From: Candidatus Hodarchaeota archaeon
Lineage (GTDB): Archaea > Asgardarchaeota > Heimdallarchaeia > Hodarchaeales > Hodarchaeaceae
Length of the DNA stretch: 64,000 bases
Assembly: GCA_016840035.1 (NCBI GenBank)
Contig: JAEOTC010000030.1
Span: 51,527 to 115,526, forward strand
Reading direction: 5' to 3'
Within the stretch, counting starts at the first letter, position 1, and each line of letters opens with the position of its first letter. A program made the translations under genes and the position numbers. Of the stretch, positions 35,567 through 44,462 are shown piece by piece. Below the pieces are notes generated by a model. The model made no database searches and was not told where the DNA came from. It worked only from the letters and a program-made list of their open reading frames with translations.

Positions 35567-36814
35567 ATGGCTATTTGGAAGGTTCGTTTCGCTTTAGGGG
35601 CTGGTCAGGAGGAGGAAATCGATTTATCCGACGTTGAGGATCTAGTTGATTGGGATCCTGAATTTCAGGGAAAATTAATATCAAGTTTTTTCGATACAGA
35701 CTATCATTGGTTGCTTGCACTGAAAACAGTCATTCGTGAAGATGTTGAATTTCCATCAAAGAATTTTCTATTGATAGTCGGTAGAAAATGGGGAGAAGAT
35801 AAGAAAAAAACAGTACCTCTTGGAGTTCTATTCGAGTTTTCTGAAGGAGATCTTAAACTTCGTGCTGTTGGTCCTCAGAGTTTAGCAGCTCAAGCTGGAG
35901 GAGATAACAACCTTCTCCTAGATCTAGTTAATGAATTATTTGATTTCCCTCAAAAATGGCGGAGTAAGAGTGTGATCTGTGGAATTTCAAAAGCAGAATG
36001 GAGTAAAATTGCTGATATCATTGGAGAGGAACCTTGGCGACTCATTGATTCAGGAAGAAGACTTCTATCTACAGACCCTAGGAAAGCAATATCCGACTTT
36101 CAAAAGGCTTATCAGATTTTCTCAATTTTAGCAGATCTGAACGGTCAATTTCATGCCATGTTTGCACAGCTAGAAGTAGCCTTAGATTCAAAAAACTACA
36201 CCCTGGCAAAAGAGCATTTAGAAATTGTTAGACAATATTCTTTGGAGCTAGGGAATCCTATGCTTGAAGAGAATGTCTTTTCAACTGAAGGTATTATTCT
36301 CTATGAAGAAGATAATTTTCAACAAGCTGTTTCGGTTTTTGAAAACGCATTAGAGAAAGCAAAAAAAGCTAATATGCATTCACATGTTGTAAATGCTCAT
36401 TTAAATATTGGTGAATGCTACTATCGATTAGCCAATTATGATGGCGCCCTTAAGAATTTTGACATTGCACGAGGATATGCAGAAGAGCGTAATGATAAGC
36501 TTAATTTGGCTGTTTCCCAGATAAATATTGCAAAAGTCTTATGTCAGAATTTAAAGATGGGAGATGTTTCTAGTGATGTTCAAGCTACTCATTATTTAAC
36601 TGAAGCTAAAGAGTACTTTGAAAAAGCCGGTGATAATAGAAACCTAATGCTAGCTTACCAAATATTCGGAAATCTTGAAGATTCGAAACAAAACTTCGAT
36701 TCCGCCATGCTATACTATGAGCAGGCAGCAGAAATTGCTCAAAACCTGAATAACGATGTTCTTCACGATTTCTATTTTCAGAAGTCTCAGGCAATGAGAA
36801 GTAATTTGTATTAA
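35567..36814 (+). CDS. Tetratricopeptide-repeat protein, unknown partner
   Basis: A 415-residue soluble protein. The first about 150 residues form an unrecognised alpha-beta domain. From about 160 onward tandem TPR helices run to the end, for example FSTEGIILYEEDNFQQAVSVFENALEKA in part, HLNIGECYYRLANYDGALKNFD and FGNLEDSKQNFDSAMLYYEQA. TPR arrays bind peptides or proteins. It ends in a T11 run and converges on a roadblock gene. The partner cannot be predicted. Confidence 0.8.
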   Translation: MAIWKVRFALGAGQEEEIDLSDVEDLVDWDPEFQGKLISSFFDTDYHWLLALKTVIREDVEFPSKNFLLIVGRKWGEDKKKTVPLGVLFEFSEGDLKLRAVGPQSLAAQAGGDNNLLLDLVNELFDFPQKWRSKSVICGISKAEWSKIADIIGEEPWRLIDSGRRLLSTDPRKAISDFQKAYQIFSILADLNGQFHAMFAQLEVALDSKNYTLAKEHLEIVRQYSLELGNPMLEENVFSTEGIILYEEDNFQQAVSVFENALEKAKKANMHSHVVNAHLNIGECYYRLANYDGALKNFDIARGYAEERNDKLNLAVSQINIAKVLCQNLKMGDVSSDVQATHYLTEAKEYFEKAGDNRNLMLAYQIFGNLEDSKQNFDSAMLYYEQAAEIAQNLNNDVLHDFYFQKSQAMRSNLY

Positions 36815-36822
36815 TATTTTCC

Positions 36823-36833
36823 TTTTTTTTTTT
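36823..36833 (+). terminator. T11 terminator after the TPR gene
   Basis: An uninterrupted run of eleven T bases lies eight bases after the stop codon of the TPR gene, preceded by ttttcc. This is the usual archaeal intrinsic termination signal. Confidence 0.7.
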
Positions 36834-36891
36834 CTAGTTATTAAGCTAGAATCTGTAAAGTACTAATAGAAAGAGAAGAATCTATTCCTGA

Positions 36892-37344
36892 TTAACCTAG
36901 GATCTCGCCAATCTTCTTTGCGGCTTGTTTCATATCGAGGAATATCAACCCTAGTTTAACCGATCTGTTTGCTGAGGCTGTTAACACTGCTTTTGTGCCA
37001 GATTGAACTGAAATTAAATAACCATCCTTTCCTTCAACTAGAATGCGGTTCATTTCCCCCTTCCCTGTTTCCATGACAGCTCTTTCCCCTAAACTGAGTA
37101 TTGCTGCAGTCATCGCTGCAATTCGCACATCATCCAAATCACCTGGCAGTTTAGGTGGCCAAGAAGAAATAGGAAGTCCTTCAAGACTAACAACGCTTGC
37201 AAAGTCTATGGCTGGCAATTTACTAACAAATGCTTCCAAGACTTCAACTATTTCTTTATGCATTTGTAGATCTGCATCACTATCGGGAATGTACATTCTT
37301 ACACCCATGTAAACAAAATTCCGCACATATCTTTGCTTAGACAT
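36892..37344 (-). CDS. Roadblock/LC7-domain protein
   Basis: A 150-residue protein with one roadblock domain. After an N-terminal helix come SVVSLEGLPISSWPP, DVRIAAMTAAILSLGERA and GKDGYLISVQSGTKAVLTA, the usual strands and helices of the fold. Roadblock proteins act as GTPase regulators (MglB, Ragulator) or dynein light chains. A small GTPase and a second roadblock gene lie just upstream on the same strand, suggesting a shared module. Confidence 0.82.
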   Translation of the reverse strand: MSKQRYVRNFVYMGVRMYIPDSDADLQMHKEIVEVLEAFVSKLPAIDFASVVSLEGLPISSWPPKLPGDLDDVRIAAMTAAILSLGERAVMETGKGEMNRILVEGKDGYLISVQSGTKAVLTASANRSVKLGLIFLDMKQAAKKIGEILG

Positions 37345-37364
37345 GTGAATTTAAGCTACTCTCC

Positions 37365-37377
37365 TATAAATATATTT
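37365..37377 (-). promoter_or_regulatory. TATA box of the roadblock gene, probably leaderless transcript
   Basis: On the minus strand aaatatatttata lies centred 27 bases before the start codon at 37344. That is the spacing expected from TATA box to transcription start, so the mRNA may begin at or next to the start codon. No ribosome site precedes the start. Confidence 0.5.
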
Positions 37378-37597
37378 CTAATTCCGAGATTTTTCCGAAA
37401 GAGAAGGTGTACAAGGAGAATAATCCTACTAACATCATTCTTTCCACTCAAAGTAATATAAGATGCTAATATGTAGATATTACGAGGAAAAATTCACTCT
37501 ATTGGCTTAAAACAAATTAGATGAATCGAGAGAAGTGGATAGCAAAAATATTTGATTTGCTTCCAAAATCGCTGTAGAATAAGAGGTTTTGAAATTC

Positions 37598-37864
37598 ATG
37601 CCAAATGTACATCGACTAAACCTGCGTAATATCCGATCATCGCCTTCAAGTCTCCAAGTAGGTAAAAAAGGTCTCTCTGAATCCTTCCTTATTGAACTTG
37701 AGACCAGGTTAAAGAAGGAAAAGACTGTAAAAATCAAATTTCTGAAAAATTCTCCTTTCAGTTCGCGTCAAGAAGCCATATCTTCTCTAAGTTTAGTATT
37801 AGAAGGTAAAATTAGAGTTCTAGAAACACGAGGGTGGACAGCTATCGTACAAAAACAGAGCTAA
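37598..37864 (+). CDS. YhbY/CRM-domain RNA-binding protein
   Basis: Single CRM domain protein of 88 residues that binds ribosomal or intron RNA. The family signature VGKKGLSESFLIELETRLKK is visible in part, with VKIKFLKNS and the closing GWTAIVQK strand. The ATG start is preferred over a TTG three codons upstream because an agagg site lies 11 bases before it. It overlaps the end of the converging GTPase gene by four bases. Confidence 0.8.
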   Translation: MPNVHRLNLRNIRSSPSSLQVGKKGLSESFLIELETRLKKEKTVKIKFLKNSPFSSRQEAISSLSLVLEGKIRVLETRGWTAIVQKQS

Positions 37865-38442
37865 CCACTCTGAGATGTTTTTGTACCATAAAGTTGTATC
37901 ATTAAGATTTCACGGGCTAGAGATTGAAAGGCACGTTTTATTCCAATTCCTGTTGTTGCTACTGTTTCATATATGGGGAATTTTGATAGGCTTAATTTTT
38001 CGACTAGTTCGGATCGTGTTAAAGCATTTTCAACATCGCGCTTATTTAATGTGATCACTAGAGGAATTGTAGTCCCCAATTCCTCCCCTAAATGGCCTGT
38101 TAATTCCTCAAAGGATTCAAGATTCTCTTGGATTTGATCTGATGAAGAATCCACAACAAATAATATCCCATCCACTCCCTGAATTACGATTTTGCGTTGA
38201 TGTTTATGCCTTTCTTGACCCGCAGTTGTATAAACATCAAATACTACTCCTGTTGTAGCTTGCATGGGTGCAAAGTCAAAGAAAAGAGTCCGGCCATGGG
38301 GATCTGCTAATTGAGTGAATTTTCCTTTTTCGAGCCCATCAACTTTATGATAAAGCCAACCAAGAGTTGTAGTCTTTCCACAAAGAGAAGGGCCATAAAA
38401 TACTATTTTAAATCTGTGACGACCTTCTGCGTCTTTTCGCAA
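37861..38442 (-). CDS. MglA-like small GTPase
   Basis: A 193-residue Ras-like GTPase of the MglA group. P-loop GPSLCGKTTT is at 17-26, RTLFFDFAPM before switch II, TTAGQERHKHQRK as the G3 region, and NKRD as G4. KGxxxxLADPHGRTLFFDF-like sequence is typical of MglA rather than Ras or Arf. The next gene upstream encodes an MglB-like roadblock protein, separated by 42 bases, so they likely form a GTPase-regulator pair as in bacterial polarity control. No lipidation motif is seen. Confidence 0.87.
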   Translation of the reverse strand: MRKDAEGRHRFKIVFYGPSLCGKTTTLGWLYHKVDGLEKGKFTQLADPHGRTLFFDFAPMQATTGVVFDVYTTAGQERHKHQRKIVIQGVDGILFVVDSSSDQIQENLESFEELTGHLGEELGTTIPLVITLNKRDVENALTRSELVEKLSLSKFPIYETVATTGIGIKRAFQSLAREILMIQLYGTKTSQSG

Positions 38443-38484
38443 TTAGCTTGGCTCCTTCGTTAACTAGGAGGTTAAGAGTATTGA

Positions 38485-39009
38485 TTAGAACTTTTCAAGT
38501 TCTCGCAATGCGGCTTCAAGTTCATCCTTTTCAAGGCCTGTGCGGACTTCGGGTGATTTGGAAGGAGTGCCTGGGATTGCTCGAGATGGTTGGCCTGCTA
38601 GAAATTCATCAAGAATAGAGCTAAGTTCTTCATTGGCTTTTCTCATAAGTAAACGAATCATACCGATATTTACTTCAGCATCTGAGATTATTGTTAAAAT
38701 TCCTCGTCCACAAGCACTGGCAAATATCTTTCCAGTGTCAAATTCTGAGGTAACTATGTCCAATCCACCAATTGTGAGATTAGATCCTTGTTCTGCTGAA
38801 GCCATGAAAACAGCGGAAGCAATCGCTCCAATACCATCCACATCGACAGAAACATAACTAAACTTGGAAACATGGGCGATCGTTAGGCCAGTCCGGTCGA
38901 CTAGAATTATTTTTCGAATACCGGGTTCACTTTTAATGATTTTACTGAGTACACTGTCAAACCTTCGAGGATCTATCAAACTAGTAATCTCCTGCTTGTC
39001 TTTTTCCAA
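38485..39009 (-). CDS. MglB-like roadblock/LC7 protein
   Basis: A 174-residue protein with a roadblock domain at about 15-120 (ILVDRTGLTIAHVSKF, GIGAIASAVFMASAEQG, FASACGRGILTIISDAEVNIGMIRLL). The C-terminal 45 residues are a Pro/Ser linker and an acidic helix (KDELEAALRELEKF). It is upstream of and co-directional with the MglA-like gene, the order expected for a GTPase-activating partner. Confidence 0.83.
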   Translation of the reverse strand: MEKDKQEITSLIDPRRFDSVLSKIIKSEPGIRKIILVDRTGLTIAHVSKFSYVSVDVDGIGAIASAVFMASAEQGSNLTIGGLDIVTSEFDTGKIFASACGRGILTIISDAEVNIGMIRLLMRKANEELSSILDEFLAGQPSRAIPGTPSKSPEVRTGLEKDELEAALRELEKF

Positions 39010-39229
39010 GTTCAGAGAAAATTAAATAAATTTTATCTCCGTATACCAATGCAAGATTAGTTCTTAATAAATTTAGCTTATTAACCTTTCATAGATTTGA
39101 AAACTTTCTTGAAAAAATTGACCCTACTACTATTCAAACTTCATTAGCATTAATTCTGATAACTTATACGAAAATAATCGTAGTTTCCTTTGAGTATACA
39201 TTTGATGATAAATGTTACACTTTTTTCCC

Positions 39230-40057
39230 TTATGCAAAATAAGCAGTAATAACGAAAATGGCATTTCCTAGTAGTAGTTCCAATAAAAAGCCTAATAATA
39301 TGAATAAAATGAATGGAAGAGAAGGTTGAACCCATATACTTTGTTTATCATGAGTTATAGTTTGTTGAGCAACGGTCATTTTTCTTTTAAGGTCATCTTC
39401 TGGGGTATCAAGCCGAAGTTTGAAGGTAAATTTCCAACCACTTTCCTCATTATACTCTTCTAAAAAATCGAAATGCCATGGTTTTCTCTCTATCTCTTCT
39501 AAAATGAATTGAGTTCTTCGTGGATAACCAATAAAGTATAGCGCAAATCTCTTTGTCATTGATGCATTTGATATTCCGTAAAGCTCACCAGTTCTAATTT
39601 TTCTTATGAGATTATAACAGAAAATAATAACTGGAGCACTTATAGCCAATAAATAGGCGTTGAAAAATGTCCCCACAATTTTCGGAGTGATAGTAAAGAT
39701 TATGTCATATTTCGGATCTGTAATTGAAAAAATCGGCTGTAAAATAGGTGTGATAAATGAGATAGCTACAAAAGCTATTCTATCTGCTTCTCCTCCTAAT
39801 CCTGATATAGAAAGAAAAAGAGCTAGTATTATTGCAAAAAAAACATTTCCTAACCAAGTGAAAAGATAATTTTGAATTGAAGTACCATTATATAATAATA
39901 AAAGAATTTGAAGGCTGTGTAGTACACATCCACTAATAGCAATTACCACCCAAATCCAATCCACAACTTCACGTGTTTTTAAATCTTGAATTGACCCAAT
40001 TAATAAAATAAAAAGCGCAATTAAAACAAGAAAGAGGTTTATTAGGAATTCTAACAT
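39230..40057 (-). CDS. Archaeal prepilin/preflagellin peptidase (A24 aspartic protease)
   Basis: Membrane aspartic protease that trims class III signal peptides of archaellins and pilins. The first catalytic Asp is D25 in IQDLKTREVVDW. The second lies in GLGGEADRIAF (D92), a variant of the GxGD/GxAD motif. About six hydrophobic segments surround a cytosolic loop. Length of 275 residues fits FlaK/PibD-like enzymes with an enlarged loop. No pilin genes are seen here. Confidence 0.82.
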   Translation of the reverse strand: MLEFLINLFLVLIALFILLIGSIQDLKTREVVDWIWVVIAISGCVLHSLQILLLLYNGTSIQNYLFTWLGNVFFAIILALFLSISGLGGEADRIAFVAISFITPILQPIFSITDPKYDIIFTITPKIVGTFFNAYLLAISAPVIIFCYNLIRKIRTGELYGISNASMTKRFALYFIGYPRRTQFILEEIERKPWHFDFLEEYNEESGWKFTFKLRLDTPEDDLKRKMTVAQQTITHDKQSIWVQPSLPFILFILLGFLLELLLGNAIFVITAYFA

Positions 40058-40818
40058 TGTTGATAGATCCGTTTTACGGATTGATCTTCTTTGGTTTTCA
40101 TCTATTCACATTCACACAAATCTGACTGAACTAATTGCTCCTTCTAACTTAAATGTTCCCAAATTTTGTTAAGAATATTGAAGTAATTTAAATTTAATTT
40201 TCAATGTTAAATTTCCTTGATCGTTAACAGATCAGGGGTTTTCCATTAAAATAAGTGTATAAATCATGCGAATCCACATTTTGGCTGGTGAAATCGCTTT
40301 TTTCCGATATTAATTGCAATATATAGAACCTAAGTAACAAGTAAAAACATTCTAAAATAATCATGAGGGGAGTTTTAATAGATCGCTAGATCAAGTAATT
40401 CCAAATCAAACTAAAAATTTGACAGCCACTGTGGCTTATGAGATTTTCTATTGATCATCTCGGCAAAGCACGGTTATAGCGCCTCCTTGGTATTACTCAC
40501 GGATTTACTGATGAGAAACAAACAGGAGGATGTCGTGGGTTCAAAAAATAGCAATTTGTGGATTACTGTTTGAAATTCCCACCAGTGGCTTCATACTTTA
40601 CTTGATCCATCCTTTTTCTAATGGGAAAATGTCCTTAGACAAGAATTCATTCTTCTAAAAGCTTTTCTTATACATTCGATATATTTTAAAATCAAATTCG
40701 GGGTATTTACACAGATTCTCCTCCACTAGCTATTTTATCTTGTCATGATTCTGGCTTTTCAGGGAATATCAAACATCAACAAGTAATAATTTTGAGAGAA
40801 TTTATTGGAGGAATTTAT
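40058..40818. other. 760-base gap before the GINS operon
   Basis: The longest gene-free stretch. It is divergent between the peptidase gene and the GINS operon. The middle part (about 40420-40600) is visibly more GC-rich than its flanks and can fold into a closed multi-helix structure, described as a separate entry. Elsewhere it is AT-rich, with no conserved reading frame; the longest, 42 codons at 40530, looks spurious. Confidence 0.5.
40420..40593 (+). ncRNA. Candidate structured RNA, family unknown
   Basis: An outer helix pairs TGA-C-AGCCACT (40420-40430, one bulged C) with AGTGGCT-TCA (40584-40593), giving ten base pairs. Inside lie two adjacent hairpins: CCTCCT (40482-40487) with AGGAGG (40524-40529), and GTGGG-TTCAAA (40535-40545) with TTTGAA-ATT-CCCAC (40569-40582). 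The segment stands out in GC content from AT-rich flanks, which in such genomes often marks stable RNA. It does not match tRNA, SRP RNA or RNase P RNA as far as I can judge. The strand is chosen by the downstream gene direction and could be wrong. Confidence 0.4.
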
Positions 40819-41442
40819 TTGGACTACGATAAATTAATTGAACTATGGAAAAATGAAAGATCCAATTCTTCGCTGTGCAATATTCCTAAAGACCTGTATG
40901 TTACTCTTGATGGATTTCTTGTTAATATCTCTGCTGATATTCAGCAACCAACAAATAAAAATATCGCTAATGCAGTATTAGATAGAATTTTTTTTATTAG
41001 AAAAGATATCGTTCAATTAAGGCTTGTTAAAATAGTAAATCTCGTCATTAATAATATTTCCTTTGATGAAAATGTCTTAACATGGGGGGAACGAAGAATA
41101 GCAAAAAATCTACGTCTCACGATTGAAACGATTGGCGTTGAGAAACCAAACATTTTAGATGAAATTGAAGTTTCACCCAAAATAGACCAAATTGAAAATT
41201 CTAACGTAGTTCTAGACCCCTTTAAGGAGAATAGTGAGAAAAAAACTACTGTGATTGAATATTCAACAGTCAGAATGCTTTATGATATTGAAGCGTTCAT
41301 TGGTTTGGATGAAATCTCATACGGACCATTAGAAAAAAATGATATCGTAAATCTTCCGTTAGAAAACGCAACTGCCTTGATAGCACGTGGAGTTGCTCGT
41401 CTAATAGAAACCCCCGAATTGAAAACCCCTGGTGAATCATAA
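40819..41442 (+). CDS. gins15: GINS complex subunit (Gins15/Sld5-Psf1 type)
   Basis: Component of the CMG replicative helicase. The C-terminal B domain is clear: VRMLYDIEAFIGLDEISYGP followed by KNDIVNLPLENA and ALIARGVARLIE. Helices of the A domain precede it, with a charged linker around residues 120-145. A before B is the order of Sld5, Psf1 and archaeal Gins15. I start at TTG 40819 because ggagg at 40807-40811 sits seven bases upstream; a TTG nine codons earlier has no such site. The stop overlaps the eS27 start by one base. Confidence 0.85.
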   Translation: MDYDKLIELWKNERSNSSLCNIPKDLYVTLDGFLVNISADIQQPTNKNIANAVLDRIFFIRKDIVQLRLVKIVNLVINNISFDENVLTWGERRIAKNLRLTIETIGVEKPNILDEIEVSPKIDQIENSNVVLDPFKENSEKKTTVIEYSTVRMLYDIEAFIGLDEISYGPLEKNDIVNLPLENATALIARGVARLIETPELKTPGES

Positions 41443-41636
41443 TGAAGAAGAAATATATTCCTCAACCCCGCTCAAATTTCCTTAAAGTCTCATGTGAATG
41501 TGGAAATGTTCAGGAAATTTTTTCCCATGCAACTACACATATTAATTGTCGTGTTTGTGGGAAAGTACTTGCTGAACCTCGTTCTGGAATCACCCGACTC
41601 TTTGGAGAAGTTATTGAAATTCTAGATAATAAATAG
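41442..41636 (+). CDS. rps27e: Ribosomal protein eS27
   Basis: A 64-residue zinc ribbon. CECGNVQEIFSHATTHINC and CRVCGKVL give the four cysteines. It is located between the GINS gene and aIF2 alpha, in the conserved eS27-aIF2alpha-Nop10 order of archaea. Confidence 0.95.
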   Translation: MKKKYIPQPRSNFLKVSCECGNVQEIFSHATTHINCRVCGKVLAEPRSGITRLFGEVIEILDNK

Positions 41637-41646
41637 GTGAAATAAA

Positions 41647-42432
41647 ATGGACTCAAAATTTCCTGCAGTTGGTGAACTAGTTGTTGGATCTTGCTCAAAA
41701 GTTACACCCCATGGAGCATATTTCGAAATATTCGATTATGAAGGACTAGGAACAGAAGCAGGATTTGTTCATATTTCAGAATTGAGTCGAACTTGGGTTA
41801 GGAATATTAGAAGTCAAGTCCGCGAAGGACAAAGAGTTGTAGCGAAGATCTTGCGTATTGACTCCGCACGGGGAGAAATAGATATGTCTATTAGGAGAGT
41901 TTCAGAACCTCAGCGACGTACGAAGTTAACTGAACTGAAACAAGAGAATAGGGCTAGGGGAATCGTTGCTGTTGCTTGTGAAAAATCAGAAGTTGAAACA
42001 GAGAGAATAGAAAAAATTCTTCTTACTCAGTATGGATCTATTTATGAGGCACTTCTTCAGCTACGTGAACAATCAGTAAAAGTGTTGACAAAGATCGAAA
42101 TACCTGAAGAGGTTGCCACTATGTTGTATGATCTTGCTGTAAAAGAATTACAACCTCCTACAGTCCGTTTACTTGGAAAAATTTCCGTTACCTGTTATGA
42201 TTCGGATGGTGCTGTAGTACTTTCAAACTTCTTCAAAAAATATAAACAAACTTTTAAGAAAAAGCACAAAGGTTCAGATCTATCAATGCAAGTAATCTCT
42301 CCTCCAGATTATAGATGTACAATTGAGAGTGCTGATTGGAAAACTGCTGAAACAGTGTGGAAAAACGTCCAAAAAGAGGTTCAAGATAGCCTTAGGGGTC
42401 ATGAAATTGAAATTGCTTTCGAAAGAAAATAA
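41647..42432 (+). CDS. aif2a: Translation initiation factor aIF2 alpha
   Basis: Alpha subunit of aIF2. The S1 domain (residues 5-85) shows VTPHGAYFEIFDYEGL, GFVHISELSRTWVRNIRSQV and VVAKILRID. A helical domain and a C-terminal alpha-beta domain follow. Length of 261 residues is normal. Confidence 0.95.
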   Translation: MDSKFPAVGELVVGSCSKVTPHGAYFEIFDYEGLGTEAGFVHISELSRTWVRNIRSQVREGQRVVAKILRIDSARGEIDMSIRRVSEPQRRTKLTELKQENRARGIVAVACEKSEVETERIEKILLTQYGSIYEALLQLREQSVKVLTKIEIPEEVATMLYDLAVKELQPPTVRLLGKISVTCYDSDGAVVLSNFFKKYKQTFKKKHKGSDLSMQVISPPDYRCTIESADWKTAETVWKNVQKEVQDSLRGHEIEIAFERK

Positions 42433-42460
42433 ATAACTGTGAGATAATTCTGGGATCTAA

Positions 42461-42637
42461 ATGCGTCTATTAAAAAGGTGTAATTGCAGATATACAATAG
42501 ATCAATCTCTTAAAACATGTAATTCATGTAATCATTCTTTTAAATCTGCTTATCCACCAAAATTTTCTCCACATGATAAATACGCAGAATATCGTAGACG
42601 AATGAAACAGGAAGCGAAAAACAGGGGTATCTTATGA
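42461..42637 (+). CDS. nop10: H/ACA RNP protein Nop10
   Basis: A 58-residue protein found by reading the gap between aIF2 alpha and the acetyltransferase gene. It has a zinc site with CNC and CNSC (C7, C9, C20, C23), then YPPKFSPHDKYAEYRRRMK, the diagnostic Nop10 tail that contacts the pseudouridine synthase Cbf5. It follows aIF2 alpha, as in most archaea, and its TGA overlaps the ATG of the next gene in ATGA. Confidence 0.95.
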   Translation: MRLLKRCNCRYTIDQSLKTCNSCNHSFKSAYPPKFSPHDKYAEYRRRMKQEAKNRGIL

Positions 42638-43128
42638 CCGAACAGACTTCAGTAATCATCAGAAATTTCGAATTAAAAGACCTGGATCTTGTAATTAATA
42701 TAAATCGGAAGTGCCTGCCAGAGAACTACCCCGAAGGATTTTTTCGGACGATTTATTCTGAATGTCCCAAAGGATTCATTCTTGCTGAAGTTAATGGAAG
42801 TATTGTCGGTTATACAATGGGTCGGATTGAAAGTGGTTTGAGTCTTTTTTCCATCTTTCATAGAGCAAAAAAGGGCCATACTGTAAGTATAGCTGTTCTA
42901 CCAGAATATCGACGAAATAAAATAGCTACAAAACTGATAAACGCCTCTGCAACTGGAATGAGAGAATATGGGGCAGAAGAGCTCTTCTTAGAGGTAAGGA
43001 TGTCAAATACTGCTGCTGTTAAATTATATGAGGCTCTAGGATACAAAATCCTCAAAGAATTGCGCCATTATTACCGTGATATGGAAGGAGCATATTTAAT
43101 GGCACAAAAAGTCAAGAAAAAAGACTGA
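42634..43128 (+). CDS. rimI: RimI/Ard1-like N-terminal acetyltransferase
   Basis: GNAT-fold enzyme, probably acetylating protein N termini. The acetyl-CoA loop is in VSIAVLPEYRRNKIATKLI; LEVRMSNTAAVKLYEALGYK and a following HYYRD segment are typical of archaeal Ard1/Naa10-like enzymes. 164 residues. Translationally coupled to Nop10 through a four-base overlap. Confidence 0.88.
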   Translation: MTEQTSVIIRNFELKDLDLVININRKCLPENYPEGFFRTIYSECPKGFILAEVNGSIVGYTMGRIESGLSLFSIFHRAKKGHTVSIAVLPEYRRNKIATKLINASATGMREYGAEELFLEVRMSNTAAVKLYEALGYKILKELRHYYRDMEGAYLMAQKVKKKD

Positions 43129-43451
43129 ACTATTTTTATTCCCTTTTAAACACTGGTAATGCACGGGAACCAAGATAATTCAATGTTGGATTGGGGTTGG
43201 ACTTTTAGGAAAGAATAAGATCTTAAATGCCTATTTACAGTAACTTCCTTTCTCTGTATGAGACGAGTTCTTGGAGTTTGGGAGGTATTTGTAAAACTAC
43301 TAGAGGAGTATTAGATAATTCTGTACACACCTGAACATAAAGCTTTAAAAGGTTTAAAATCGTTACAAATGTGAATAACGGATATTGACGATTTTAATAC
43401 GTTGAAATTGTGTGAAATAATTTCTAACAATATATTTAAGAGAAAATTAAA
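43129..43451. other. Gap before the ESCRT/ubiquitin region
   Basis: About 320 bases separating the translation operon from the Vps22-like gene. It holds a T-rich stretch soon after the acetyltransferase gene and a promoter near its end. A 35-codon frame inside looks random. Nothing else recognised. Confidence 0.35.
43430..43438 (+). promoter_or_regulatory. TATA box of the Vps22-like gene
   Basis: The sequence atatattta lies 14-22 bases before the TTG start at 43452. A transcription start about 25 bases downstream would fall on or just inside the coding start, so the mRNA may be leaderless and the true start could be the GTG at 43455. Confidence 0.45.
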
Positions 43452-44453
43452 TTGGTGACTCTTGCTTTGAGAGAAAAATACCAAAACGCAAGTAATGCGC
43501 TAAATAAACTAAGTAATGCAGCTACCATTAAAGCTAAGCATCTATCTGATGTGGTTATCAAATCTTACTCACAGTTCCAAGAGATTCGATATCAGAGTGA
43601 GACTGTACCTGATATTATTATGCACTCCGATAATAAAAAATCGAATCTAAAAGAAAGTGGGGAAATTCGCGTTGCTCAGTTATTATCAGCTATTCTATGT
43701 GATCAAATAACAGAGAAATCTAATAAGTTGACGGAGGATCTTGAATTTGGAAGTATGGATCTAGATCTTCGTTCGGAAATATTAGAGCTTCGTGAACAAA
43801 TAACAAGATTGGAAGAAGTAGTACAAGTTCAAACTAAACTCGCTAATGGAGCACCAGTTTCAACCGAGGGAATTAAGAACTTGCAAAAGAAGTACGATTC
43901 CCGAATTAAACAATTAGAGAATACGCTTCTTCGACAAGAGGGACGTTCACTTACTATAACAGCGTTAGATGCAACCCAAAAACCAAAAATATTTGGAAAA
44001 GGAAAATTTATTGATAATTTAGCTGATTTAGTTCTTGAACAAGGAAAAACTCTTCGTGCTAGCGCAGGTGGTTACATTTCCATGGCAAACCTGTATACTT
44101 CGCTGAGAGATAAAGTTCCAGATATAAAATTCTCTTTGAAAGATCTAGAAAAAGCCTGTAAACAGTTAACCAAGCAATCATTAATCGAAGGGATTTCTAC
44201 TCAATCTGGAATTAAAATTGTCGAATTTACGCCAGTTTCTCTGGGAAAAGATGCTCGAAGCATATTTAATATCGCAGTTGAGAAGGGTTACGTTACAATT
44301 GAGGAAGTTATGATTCATACCAAATGGGATCAACAGCGAGTAACACGAGTATTAGATAGTCTTGTAAATCAAAATATTGCACGAAAAGTATCATCACTTG
44401 ATTCGGGAGATCAATATTACTTCCCGGGGTTATATGGAGATGATGATTGGTAG
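43452..44453 (+). CDS. vps22: ESCRT-II Vps22/EAP30-like protein
   Basis: A 333-residue protein whose last 150 residues are two winged helices matching Vps22/SNF8. The first is about 185-262 (FIDNLADLVLEQGK, GGYISMANLYTSL, DLEKACKQLTKQSLIEG). The second is 265-330: IAVEKGYVTIEEVMIHTKWD, then QRVTRVLDSLVNQNIA and YYFPGLYGDDDW, aligned with human SNF8 EKNGYVTVSEI, LKWETERARQVL and YWLPALF. The N-terminal half is coiled coil, longer than in eukaryotic Vps22. It probably bridges tagged cargo and ESCRT-III. Start is TTG or the adjacent GTG. Confidence 0.83.
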   Translation: MVTLALREKYQNASNALNKLSNAATIKAKHLSDVVIKSYSQFQEIRYQSETVPDIIMHSDNKKSNLKESGEIRVAQLLSAILCDQITEKSNKLTEDLEFGSMDLDLRSEILELREQITRLEEVVQVQTKLANGAPVSTEGIKNLQKKYDSRIKQLENTLLRQEGRSLTITALDATQKPKIFGKGKFIDNLADLVLEQGKTLRASAGGYISMANLYTSLRDKVPDIKFSLKDLEKACKQLTKQSLIEGISTQSGIKIVEFTPVSLGKDARSIFNIAVEKGYVTIEEVMIHTKWDQQRVTRVLDSLVNQNIARKVSSLDSGDQYYFPGLYGDDDW

Positions 44454-44462
44454 GTATAAACG

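Noticed and set aside
40420..40600. RNase P RNA, because of ggcttat near 40433 and ggagga near 40525
   Set aside because: These would be conserved regions V and I but occur in the wrong order, and no P4 helix can be drawn.
40530..40658. 42-codon frame beginning ATGTCGTGG
   Set aside because: The ggagg before it touches the start codon with no spacing, composition is odd and it lies inside the RNA-like structure.
43211..43330. 35-codon frame upstream of Vps22
   Set aside because: No ribosome site, no motif and random-looking composition.
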